Assembly: GCA_964030475.1 (NCBI GenBank)
Contig: CAXIPT010000009.1
Location: forward strand, 124,649-188,648
Source of the DNA: Tethya wilhelma
Lineage: Eukaryota > Porifera > Demospongiae > Tethyida > Tethyidae
Length of the DNA stretch: 64,000 nt
Reading direction: 5' to 3'
Shown here piece after piece: positions 26,652 to 36,845 of the stretch; position 1 is the first letter of the stretch; the number at the start of each line of letters is the position of its first letter. The position numbers were made by a program, and so were the translations under genes. The notes under the pieces were generated by a model, which saw only the letters and a list, made by a program, of their open reading frames with translations, had not been told where the DNA came from and did no database searches.

Positions 26652-29600
26652 ATGTCTTTTCGCTGTCGAGACCGCGGCAGCTCAGTCGCTTCTGTTCTGC
26701 CTCTACACCTACCTGCAATTGGTCTGGATTTTGGGACCTCTTTCATGACTGCAGCTGCTTTCAAAGATAATGAGGTGAAGCTGATAAAGGACCCAGAGTG
26801 GGGGGCCCCTTCAATCCCCTGCTGTGTGAGCTTCAGCAATGATCCACACAGCAGTGTCATCATGACTGGCAAAGAAGCACTGGAATTGGCACACTTGAAT
26901 CCAAGGAACACTGTGTATGGGTTCAAACGACTCATTGGGCAAACCTACCAAGACTACCTGCAGTTTGAAAGGTCAACTTCGAGCATAAGAGGGAGGACTT
27001 TTGAAGTAGTACCCGGCAAAAATGACCAGGCAGCAATCCGAGTGAATCGTATGGGTGTACCGCGCACCTACACACCTGAGGGACTTTGTACAATGGTTCT
27101 TGAAAAGCTTGTTAAAGTTGGCGTCGACAAGCTCAACATTCCCATCCGCGATGCAGTTGTTACTGTTCCAACAAGCTTCAACTATATCCAACGTGAAAAG
27201 GTACGAAAGTTTTGCGAAGATGCCAATGTAAACGTTCTTCAGTTTGTAGATGAAGCAACAGCAACAGCTATTTATTGCAACCACAAATTTCCATCAATGA
27301 CGGAGAGAAACATGCTCGTTGTCAATCTTGGTGATGGCTTTCTCAGTGTTGCCGTGCTTACAATTAAGTACAAGCACAACTACAAAGTCAGATCAGTTGC
27401 TGGCGATCCTCACTTAGGAGGGAGCGATTTTGACAATCGAATGTTGGAGGATTTGACTTGTACCTTTGAAAAAAGTGATTTGTTTGATTGCCCGCGTGCA
27501 CGCTGGAATGCAAGAAAAGCCACTGCAATCGTGAAACACAAATTGTCCATTGTCGAACAAGCACAAGAGAGTGTTTCCGATCTCCACAAAGGTGCAGATT
27601 TTGATGTTGTATTCACAAGAGAAAAATTCAAAGAAATAAATGAAGATCTCTTTGAACGTGTCCTAAAGCCAGTTGAAGCTGCAATACAAGATGCTCAACT
27701 CGAAAATAGTGACATTGATGGAATCATATTTGCTGGTAGATCATCTAAAATACCTAAAATCCAATCACTGGTTCGAAATTTCTTCTCAGAGAATGAAGTC
27801 CAACCGAAAATCCTACCTACAATCCCTCAAGCATCTGCTGCCTACGGAGCAGCCATACTTGCCGCATCAATACAGGGTACTGGATTCGTGGAACTCAATC
27901 TCACTCCTGTTACCCCATTCTCCATTGGAATTGAATCAGAGGGACGTACATTTCTGAAAGTGATTGAGCGAAACAGTCCCCTACCAGCACAAAAATGTGT
28001 TGATCTCTTCATTGCTGAGTCTACGGAAGGAAAAACAGAGCTGGCAGTAAGAGTGTACGAAGGGGAAGAGAAGCTGCTTATGGACAACACCTTTCTTGGA
28101 GAGCTCTTCTTCAAGAATGTGTGTACAAATCTCATTCCTGGGTCAAAATTTGAGCTGACTGTATCTCTGGATCTGAGTGGATCCTGTAGTGTATCGGTCA
28201 AGAATACCACCACAAGGAACAAAGAAACACTAGCACTGACAATATCAATGGTATGTATAACCATAATTAATATTTATTTATATAGGCACATCCCATAATT
28301 ATCGGCCATACATACACAAACATTTATACAGGATACAGTGCAAGCTCAGAGGGAAAGTGTAAAGGCAAACACAAGCAAACTGCAACCCTACTCAAGCCCA
28401 GAACCAGGTACATGATTAAACTGATGCAATTCTAGTTTCGCTTTCACTATAACAGTATAACTGTTACTATAACTACTATCCTTATACACAGAAATGAGTC
28501 CCAAAGATATTGATAAGGTAGTCCTATCTGACAGCGATGAGGAGCAAGAAGACGATGAAAACGAAGAAGAACCTTACTATCTAACCATTGTCGGGTCGGA
28601 AGTCAACAGAAATGGAAGGAGCGAATCATCCAACTCACCTCAATTGAAAGAAACGACAATGTCGAACAGCGAGACAGACTCTCCTCTCTCACATGACAGT
28701 TCGAACGAAATTTCACTTGCTCTTGAGCATGTGATGGATCAATACAAGGGAGTGCCAAATGCAACACGCAGTAGCTTGAGTGAAAACGAGTCGCTTAACT
28801 CTCTGGGTGAATTCAACAAATCTTCTTCGTCTGCACTCAATGGTTTGAAAGAAGATCCAAACTCACTCACTGGCAGTGAGACTGATGAATTGCTAAGCTC
28901 ACAAACTGAACTGGAAAACCCACTCAGCACTGTGAATGAACCCACAGCTACTACACTTGAAGGACAGTCGAGAAATCTACTGACCAAAACGGACAATTCT
29001 AGATCTGCTACCCCAATACCAGCCACTTCAGAATCTCTGAGTGCTCTTACTGTTTCAACAGAAACTACAAACCGACTCCCTCAGATCAACAATGACTCAT
29101 CCTCTAATGAATCATTGCTGCCTATTACCACTTCTATCAGTCATGGCCAGTCTGAGAGAGGGATGAATTCAAAAGAAATGCCTATACTCGTCGGCAAGGA
29201 GATCAAATTGCAACCTGCTCCACTCGTGATCAGCAAGAAAAACGAACTACTAACTCCACAGCAAAATTTGAGACCATCTTCTCCAAATAGGAGGAAAATT
29301 GCTCTGCCACCCCTACCTGTAATGCTCCCTCCCTCAGCCTCTCCACTTAACTACAGCAAACATAAATTGACCACTCTACCTCCCACTGGTTCCACACCCA
29401 GGCACTCAGGCATCTCTAGTGCCTCGGAAACGGTCTCCCATTTATACTACCATTACATCATTGGCACAGTCAGCCTCTACAGCTGCCATTCACGCTAATG
29501 GTATAGAATCAAACTACGGGATGTTTCCTTCACACTCAAACAACGATCATTATGAAGTTCCTGATTTGACAATGATTAAAAGACCCCCCAATGTCTCTAA

Positions 29601-31234
29601 ACTAAGACAGGTACTATGATTCATAGTAAATCTTAATTTTGAGAAAGTTTCTTGTTAAATAACACTTTAGTTCCTTGACACAATCGTACAGTTTTGCTTA
29701 AAGCCTATATAGACCTTAAAAATCCAGGGGGTAGTCGAATGGTTAAAAGCACCTGAGCTAGAGAGGGAAACAGCTACATTGGTGTCAATTCACTGAATCA
29801 GATCATATATGAAGGCAACTTCAATGCCACAAGTTTAATTGTGATGGCTATATATAGTATAATGAGTACCTGACTAATAACCTAGACGTTATGGGTTTGA
29901 AATGCATACAAGACTGAAGGTTTTTCCCCCCAGAGATTATCTCTCTGCTTTATTGATTCAACAGTATACCTGTATACATATAATTATGGATATGAATTCT
30001 AGTATTATGAAATGCTTGATTATTAATATCTATAATATAACCATTATAATTCTTTATCCATGCAGAGTACCTTAATCAGAAGGTGGAAAAGCCAAGAAGA
30101 TATCACTACCATTAACGATTCCAGTTCATACAGTGATACAACACAGAGAAGAAAAAGGTCAAGAAGCCACGGATAAAGAAGAACAAAGACAAGAATCCTG
30201 AAAGTGATGTTATTGCAGTGGTTACAAATTTAAAGCAACAGATGAAAGGTATGGAATCGAAACTGCATTACATTGATGCTATGTTTCATGAATCGCTTGG
30301 GAAGAAATTGGAAGAGACAGAACTTAGAAATGGTGAGTGCTGAAAGGAAACGAGCAAACTATATGCTGAAAGGAGAGCCAAAATGCTTGAACGAGAGTTA
30401 AAACGAGTAAAATTGGAAGCAAAGAGTAGTGAAAAAACTTCATTGAAGCCTGTCAGTGTTCCAGATCAGCGAAACATGTGGATCATTCAGAATAAAGAGA
30501 TAGAATTTACAGATCAGCCGGGACTTGGTCAAGGAGCTTGGTCATACGTGCAGATAGCAAAGTTTCGAGGTGTTACATGCACGGCAAAATGCATCGACAG
30601 CGCCATCATTTCCGACTACAACCATCACCTCTTTATGAGAGAAATAACCCTAGAGGCTCAACTTAGTCATCCCAATATCGTTCAAGTTATTGGCATCACA
30701 ATAGACACCACAAAGGACCCAGTCATTCTCAAGGAGCTCATGCAATTCAGCTTGAAGCAAATGCTACCTAGTACACCATTGAGTCCGTCTCACATAAGAT
30801 CCATTGGCACTGATATTGCTCGAGCACTCAACTATCTCCACCTAATGCTACCCACACCAATAGTCCATCAGAATGTGACCAGTACTAATGTCCTACTCAA
30901 CCTAGGACCAGGCTACACGTATGTGGCCAAACTTGCAGACTGTGGCTCAGCAAAGTTTGTTCAACGAGCAATATCCATGGGAGTTGGCAGCCAAGTCTAC
31001 GCTGCTCCAGAATTGATCGATTTGTGCAAGCATACTCCCAAAATGGACGTATACAGTTATGGTGTGTTGCTGTTAGAGATGTGTTTGCGAGAGTTTCCAG
31101 ACCCTGGATTTGTAGACAAGGATGCCCTCCTCGTGAAGGTGAAGACGACTGAGGTGGTGGAGTTGATCACAAGGTGCTTGGACGAAGATCAGCAGAAGAG
31201 ACCAACCATGAGTCAAGTGTTGGTCACTCTATAG
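26652..31234 (+). CDS. HSP70-like ATPase fused through a linker and coiled coil to a kinase-like domain
   Basis: Exon 26652-28250 encodes an HSP70 nucleotide-binding domain (IGLDFGTSF phosphate loop, VVTVPTSFNYIQREKV, DEATATAIY, AGDPHLGGSDFDNRM, GIIFAGRSSKIPKIQ) and a beta substrate-binding domain (NLTPVTPFSIGIES). The helical lid and EEVD tail are absent. Exons 28332-28407 and 28492 onward join in frame to an acidic, Ser/Thr-rich linker. Frame 29410-29610 joins cleanly to 30066. The C-terminal block (30344-31234) starts with a coiled coil and carries a kinase fold: GLGQGAWSYV loop, TAKC lysine, HQNVTSTN where HRD is expected, LADCGSAKF (D of DFG kept) and AAPELI. The catalytic HRD Asp is Asn, so it is probably a pseudokinase. 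The linker shows a frame change near 29319-29409 (fits a 91-nt intron), another at 30137-30174, and an in-frame TGA at 30341-30343. One gene is likely, two genes possible. Confidence 0.68.
29720..29935 (+). repeat. tRNA-derived SINE remnants in the HSP70-kinase intron
   Basis: GGTAGTCGAATGGTTAAAAGC (about 29731-29751) resembles an A box. Near 29868-29905, GACTAATAACCTAGACGTTATGGGTTTGAAATGC resembles an anticodon arm plus B box, followed by GACTGAAGGTTTTTCCCCCC like the SINE tails elsewhere. Degraded; low certainty on boundaries. Confidence 0.45.
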
Positions 31235-31569
31235 AGACGTGTACGCTAAAAGGTTAAAAAAGGCTATACATATACTTGTTTTTGTGGACTTGTTTCCTAG
31301 CTGCTTATACCACAAGACACAATCACCAATTCACCATTTACTTTGCAAGATGTTGCTCAAATAATATGCTTATAAATTATTATATTGTTGTGTTTGTGAC
31401 TATTATCCCTGAAATTAATGCATAATATACTTGTAATAACATCATGTAACTATACAGATTCGAACTATAAGTACAAATGCAAACTTGTAGCTAAAACTAT
31501 AAGTATATACACAATATCTATACTCACCAGATAATGTAAACACAAAAATCATAACATGCAAATAGCATG
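31235..31569. other. Intergenic, 3' flank of the HSP70-kinase gene
   Basis: AT-rich, no feature recognised. Confidence 0.5.
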
Positions 31570-32900
31570 GTATTGTATCAGTGAAAATAAATAACGTGAC
31601 AAAATTTCAGAAAAGGCGGTGAACTTACAATGGAGTTGAGTTTTCTATCTACATAAATTAATAATTGTTTTGGATGTTCAGATATGGATGTTGATTGCAG
31701 GGGTTCCACCAGGTAATTGAAGGACAACTTGACAAGTACTGGTAGATGCATCTGTTTTAGACTCATCACTATTTTGTACAAATATTAACTTTGATGTTAC
31801 TGTATCTCTTCAAAATTAAACAGAGCCTCTTAAGTTTTTTTTTTCTATGACAATTTTTCAAAAGCAGGGATACACAAATAGCATAATACTATAAGGCTAA
31901 TTCCAAGCGTACCCTAATAATGTACAATGAACAAATACACAAGAAACTATCACAACAATTACATTTGAATAATTAAACTATTCCACAAATAAGTTAGCTA
32001 TTATTACAAATTAGTTAGTTAGCTAGTTAGCTGCTGAAGTTGTCTTTTGAACTGCAGAGTTGTTTCTGACTCCCTGATACCAGATGGAAGATTGTTCCAA
32101 GCTACAATGGTGTTCGGAAAGTATGAATATTTGTACTGGTTTGTTCTGCAATGAGGTATCTTTAGAGAGCTAGAGCTCAGTAAACGTGTATTGTATGCAC
32201 TAGATCTTTTCCATGTAATGGTGTGAAGTTATAAATAATTAGTGAGTGAATTGTTTGTGGAGAGTGGCTCGCTAGATCTTTGATGAGATTTTCTATAATT
32301 TTGTTTATTGATAGGAAGGAGTACATCAACTGATGGGATGACAAAAATCTCTAAAACAAGCAAAGTTGGGTTTCTAGTGAGCAAATTTTCGAGACTGTTA
32401 TAATTAATATTTGCTATGAAACATTATTGTTATGGATATTAGAAATGATATTATGACAACCACACAGCGCAGAATGGCAAGTTGAAACAATTTCAGTACC
32501 TTGGATGCAAACAGAAAACGCGAAAAACTTTGAAATATTTCTAATTGATGTTATTGTTGGTAAACAATCTGTTCCAACTAAGTTTTAGTGATTTTTTCTG
32601 TAATATTGAGTTCAATATTCTAAACTTGAGGTAACTTTAGAAGAAACCTCATTAATACATGACAGTCCGTGCACACACAGTTTATGTGCCTCACCCAATA
32701 GAATAAGGTACTCATCATCACACTCCAGTTTAATAACATCCCAATTGAGTTACGTAGTCATTCTAGCCCCATTTCCTTAAAGCAATTGTCAGTAGTGTTT
32801 AATTTGTTTTTGCCAGTTAAGAGGCTCATACACTTCTTCCATATACGTGTCAGATCTTATTGAGTTATATTAGTATAAAACTTGAGGCAAATTAGAAATT
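31570..32900 (-). pseudogene. Decayed copy of the NLR C-terminal repeat gene
   Basis: Stretches align by eye with the intact minus-strand frame at 34041-35483. Examples: GATGGGATGACAAAAATCTCTAAAAC (32334 on) matches 34278 on, CTTTGAAATATTTCTAATTGATG (32529 on) matches 34483 on, and the reverse of 32728-32755 would encode NWD(V/I)IKLE, like the SWDILKL repeat motif. The frame is interrupted by many stops and indels. The order of matches is the same as in the intact gene, so this looks like a tandem duplicate that decayed. Confidence 0.6.
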
Positions 32901-34040
32901 GCCTGTAATAGAGTTAAACTTTATTATTCTTCCTGCTGTTTAAGCTCTACATTAATTGGGTTTGCTGCATAGTTTTAGTCTTGTTCGGTCTCAGTTATAT
33001 AATTTATATAAATTTAATTCATGCAATGAGAACAGTTTCATTGAGTTAAACAACAGTATATATCATGAGTGGTATATACTGATTAGGCCGGGATGTATTA
33101 CTTCTATCTATGACACTATTGTAACGTTAAAAGGGTTACTTGTTTTTGTGGACCTATCCTGCTCATACTGTATTAAATTGTAAGATATTGCTCAATTTAT
33201 GCTAGTGAAATAAATCATGACAGATTGTACACTATGAATACAGAGATTCTGACTAAATTAAATAAGTACAAATGATTTCAATGAACTTATATACGTATCA
33301 CAAAAATTCTACAACTATTCAACCACATGCACCAGAAAATAATTAACACACTGAATACACATATCACAACAAAACACGAATTCCATAGTATAATATAAGC
33401 AAAACTCAGATCATTGTAAATCAAAGTGTGTGAGGGAGGAAAATTGGTAGGTACTAGCTCCAAGGAACTGCATGTGAGGTGATAGTATTATGTCCTATCA
33501 GACTCTAAATTCCAAGTTCAGTTGTACTAGTTAACACTGTCAGGCTAGCTTGATTGATTATAGTTCAAGTCAGATCATGCATATACAATGCACTGTTATA
33601 CTTCAATTTGTGAAATGTATATTGTTCAATCATTGTGTATGGTAAAAGTGGGTGTTGAATGTAATTAATTTTAGGATAATAATCGATTACAAACTATACA
33701 GACAATACAAATAAAATACATACATATAATAATAAGTATACATAATATTATAATGAATAAAAGTGTGACAAAATTTTAAGGGAGAGATGTGATGGAGAAA
33801 TGGAGTATACAGTTTCAATATGCATAGCATAACTGAGTTGATCAAATTAAAAGTGAATACAAGGCAATCCTCTTTGATGTTCAGACATAACTATACCTTT
33901 GATCACATGTATGTGCATAATTATAATAATTACAATAATGTACTTTCCAACTGCACATACTCTTGTTCAACAAAGTGCATGTATATTAAGCTTTGCAAAA
34001 AATGAACGTACATATGGGTCGACTAAGTTAGTCTTTCAAT
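32901..34040. other. Intergenic spacer, partly homologous to 31235-31620
   Basis: AT-rich. ATAAAAGTGTGACAAAATTTTAAGG near 33757-33781 resembles 31587-31611, suggesting that the tandem duplication included 3' flank. No gene seen. Confidence 0.45.
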
Positions 34041-35483
34041 CTATTGGATACTACAGTTGCTGTTTGAGGCTTGTGAAGAAGTAGTGCCATCTATTTTTGA
34101 ATAATTGTCACCACCCTGTGAAATAGCTAAGTTAAATTTTGATGTAACTGGATCTCTTTTAAACGAATGACTGCCACTTGTATACGTAATTGTGAATTTA
34201 TTGAGTGTCTTGTTGACTGTAAGTGGCTTCTTAAGAGTTTTAATAAGCTTTTTGATATCAATGAGATCACTTTCATGTGATGGTATCACAAAAATCTCTA
34301 AAATAATCAAAAATTTGTTCTTTTGGAGCAGGTTTGTGAGACTATCCAAACAACTTCTGTGGAACATTACATGCAACTCTTGTATATTAGTGTTGCAATA
34401 CATAGCATCAATGATTCTGTGACATTCACAATCAGTAGAACTGCAAGTTGCAGTCCCTTGAGAGGTGATTGAAAAACTTGACAACTTTGAAATGTTTTTC
34501 ACTGTCATAGTGATTGTTGGAAGCAAACTCATTGATTTTGATGGTATGACTAAATGTGGTGCAGTTGTCTTAACTTCAATATTCTGAACTGATGGCACCA
34601 TATGCACCTGAAGAAACTCCTTCAATAGTGAAAGATTGTCACTATCATATTCTAAGTACATATCCTTGATTTGTAGTTTAAGTACCCTATTCTCATTTAG
34701 CTTTTGAGAAGCATAATGTAAACTGTGTTGACTACAGTGCAGCTTAAGAATATCCCATGAAATACCACTTTTTAAAATCACTAGTATGACAGAACCACAT
34801 GTCCTTGAGAGGTCATGATTTTTATAGTCTTGCACCACAATTTCTCTAAATTGTTGTGACTCAATTGTTTCAACGGTATAAACTATTGAATAGAAACTAA
34901 AGGTAAGACTCAAGTTTGGAATTTCTAGATGAATAATTTCAGAAAGCAATTCACTATAGCCCAGCTTCTTGTCTGTACAGATTACTCTGACTTTAGCATT
35001 AAGAGGCTTACACAGTTGTTCTAGTATAGAATGCAAAGATGCACAATTTGTACCATCACCATAATATAATTCTATTTCATGGACATTCAGGCTAGTGTTC
35101 CAATCAGATTTGCTTTTGACATTTTCAAAGGAAACTTCCGGTTCGAAAAATCTCAAGGTGAGTAGATCCCAATGGTAGCTACTCTGCAAAAAGAACCCTA
35201 GAATTGTAGAAAATTGAAAGCTAGTGAGTTGATCACACGAGAGGGATATATTTAGTGTTCTTTTTGGATGCAAGTCATTTCCTATGACTTGAGTACAAGT
35301 ATAAACCACAGAAAGAAATGACAGTACTGAAAGATTGGGAATACTACTCAAAGACAACAAAGTTGTAATGGAATCAGAATCATCAAAGCTATTAGTTACA
35401 TGGAGTTTTAAATCAGAAAACTCTGAAGCTTCTTCAAGATATTTTTTCAGCTCAGCATAGTTTTTGCCATCAAACTCAAGATC
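34041..35483 (-). CDS. NLR-like C-terminal repeat protein, 5'-truncated at an N (about 480 aa)
   Basis: A continuous minus-strand frame enters from the N at 35484 and ends at the stop 34043-34041. It is Leu/Ile/Ser-rich with no membrane span. Three long repeats of about 150 residues are visible. Each has an amphipathic start (ELKKYLEEA / SLHSILEQL / SLLKEFLQV), then a strand-like IPNLSVLSFLSVVYT / IPNLSLTFSFYSIVYT / LLPTITMTVKNIS block, and in the first two HWDLLTLRF / SWDILKLHC. This could be a diverged leucine-rich-repeat region like the C-terminus of sponge NLR genes. The same strand and position after an NLR N-terminal region (36846-45124) fit with it being the end of that gene. The N breaks proof of linkage. 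Confidence 0.6.
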   Translation of the reverse strand, partial: DLEFDGKNYAELKKYLEEASEFSDLKLHVTNSFDDSDSITTLLSLSSIPNLSVLSFLSVVYTCTQVIGNDLHPKRTLNISLSCDQLTSFQFSTILGFFLQSSYHWDLLTLRFFEPEVSFENVKSKSDWNTSLNVHEIELYYGDGTNCASLHSILEQLCKPLNAKVRVICTDKKLGYSELLSEIIHLEIPNLSLTFSFYSIVYTVETIESQQFREIVVQDYKNHDLSRTCGSVILVILKSGISWDILKLHCSQHSLHYASQKLNENRVLKLQIKDMYLEYDSDNLSLLKEFLQVHMVPSVQNIEVKTTAPHLVIPSKSMSLLPTITMTVKNISKLSSFSITSQGTATCSSTDCECHRIIDAMYCNTNIQELHVMFHRSCLDSLTNLLQKNKFLIILEIFVIPSHESDLIDIKKLIKTLKKPLTVNKTLNKFTITYTSGSHSFKRDPVTSKFNLAISQGGDNYSKIDGTTSSQASNSNCSIQ

Positions 35484-35736
35484 NTTCAGCAACATTTACG
35501 GAGGTATACCTGCAGTGCACGGAGAATAAATGCTGATCAGGCAGAAAAAGATCGCTGACTCAGCAATTTTTAAGCAATCAACGTTATCCGCGCGATCTCT
35601 AATTGCGCACTTGCAACCTCCTCTGATAGCCACCCCTGGCCTCAGAGGTATATATATACCAAATGCAAATTTACCATAGTGGTCACGTGAATGGAATGCG
35701 CTAATTGACACTCGCGTGTCGTACGTATACCTCGAC

Positions 35737-35775
35737 CATAGATAATAGCATAGATATTATAAACTATTATCTATG
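35737..35775. repeat. Inverted repeat CATAGATAATAG…CTATTATCTATG
   Basis: Twelve-base perfect arms with a 15-base loop, followed by ATAATAGAGACTACGTCTCGACC. The same CATAGATAATAGAGAC word forms the perfect palindrome at 46843-46884. Confidence 0.8.
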
Positions 35776-36091
35776 ATAATAGAGACTACGTCTCGACCTC
35801 CTCTTCCCTGGCCTATGACTCAGCAAGGGGCAATCGTTATTTGACCTATTGACCCTGTCAAACCTTGTGAATGAAATTCCAGTGGGTGGAGCTAGCTAGA
35901 TGGCGTACGCGTCCTCTGAATTCCAGCTAAGGGTACCCCCCCATTGAGGAGTAAGTTTTGAGAACCCGCATGCAGGTGACCCATGAGGACAGCTAATTTC
36001 AAGACAGGAACTCTGAAGATGCAATAGCAAGTTTTATTATCATCCTCAAGACTTCATTAAATTTGCCATTATCAGACACACACACACATAC

Positions 36092-36131
36092 TAGTCTCGC
36101 TAGCCAGACTCTCCGCTGGCTAGCGAGACTA
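36092..36131. repeat. Hairpin TAGTCTCGCTAGCCA…TGGCTAGCGAGACTA inside a (CA)n tract
   Basis: Perfect 15-base arms around a ten-base loop; CA repeats lie on both sides, as if a short foldback element was inserted into a microsatellite. Confidence 0.85.
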
Positions 36132-36214
36132 CACACACACACACACAAAGAATTGATTGCTAGGCAATGGCAAACAAACACAACACTGGCTCTGAGTCAG
36201 AAACTGTCACACAC

Positions 36215-36345
36215 ATGTCCTATCCTCATGCTCTCCTCTGTAGTAGCTAACGTGGAAGATAAGGACAATAATACAACATGCCAGTGTTCGATATGAAAAT
36301 GGTGCCACTGATCCCATCTTTAGTGTCTCCGCAACTACAATGCAG
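36215..36345 (+). pseudogene. Decayed copy of exon 3 of the NhaC-like gene
   Basis: The stretch from CCTATCCTCATGCTCTCCTCTG through GTGTCTCCGCAACTACAATG follows 49643-49765 almost base for base. It keeps the TGTAG acceptor context, GAAGATAA, ACAACATG and TTCGATATGAAAATGG. A two-base loss after CATGCCAG shifts the frame, so it cannot encode the same peptide. Confidence 0.75.
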
Positions 36346-36506
36346 ACCCCTACTAGTGAGAATACATCAATGGTAGAGAATCACAAAGCATGCCAACTAC
36401 CTATACCGTTTCCTTCATGCTCAAAAATTATAAAGTTCCTGATTTAGTTGGCAATGACTAGAAGTCCACCTAATTTTAATGTCTCTATATTAAGACAGCC
36501 TGTGCC
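36346..36506 (+). pseudogene. Decayed copy of a linker exon of the HSP70-kinase gene
   Basis: AATGGTAGAGAATCA, GTTTCCTTCATGCTCAAA, AAAGTTCCTGATTT, GGCAATGACTAGAAG and ATGTCTCTATATTAAGACAG appear in the same order as in 29503-29610 (…ACTAAGACAG, the end of a linker exon). Indels and a TAG in place of an Ile/Lys codon region break the frame. Confidence 0.7.
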
Positions 36507-36659
36507 AGTAAATGCCGGGTGTTCATATCATAATCCCTAAATAAAGCTGCAGCAGAAAGAGTTTTAAAAAATCCTCAGGACATGAATCCAAGCATCTAGC
36601 TCAATTTTGAGAGCAAAAGAGGTATGTATACATAATCAGTTAGCTGAGCCAATGCTATA

Positions 36660-36785
36660 GTACAGGCAATTGATGGCTTAGTATAGTAAGAGCATTTGAC
36701 TTATAATCTGATGGGGGTTAGATTCGACTCCTATATATAGGAGTATATAATAACTGAAGTTTTTTTTTTTTTTTTTTTTGGATTC
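36660..36785 (+). repeat. tRNA-derived SINE
   Basis: GGCTTAGTATAGTAAGAGC (A-box-like), an anticodon-arm-like ATTTGACTTATAATCTGAT, and GGTTAGATTCGACTCC (B-box-like) are spaced as in the other copies and are followed by ATAACTGAAG and a 19-T run. Confidence 0.65.
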
Positions 36786-36845
36786 ACTTTCTCTCATGCA
36801 TGCATGCACATAATAAGAGTTATCAATATTGTTTAAAATATCCAN

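Larger units (their letters stand above)
35485..36844. other. Block bounded by single Ns inside the NLR locus; decayed exon copies
   Basis: This 1.36-kb block separates the NLR NACHT exon fragment (ending at N 36845) from the repeat region (starting at N 35484). It contains palindromes, a hairpin, remnants of exons from two other genes in the window, and a SINE. It begins with AGTGGGTGGAG-type sequence (about 35880) also found at 46470 and 49100. It may be a misplaced contig. Confidence 0.6.

Noticed and set aside
30341..30343. TGA read as selenocysteine in the HSP70-kinase gene
   Set aside because: No SECIS-like element was recognised, the site is in a coiled coil without redox context, and another frame break lies nearby; a single-base error or decay is simpler.
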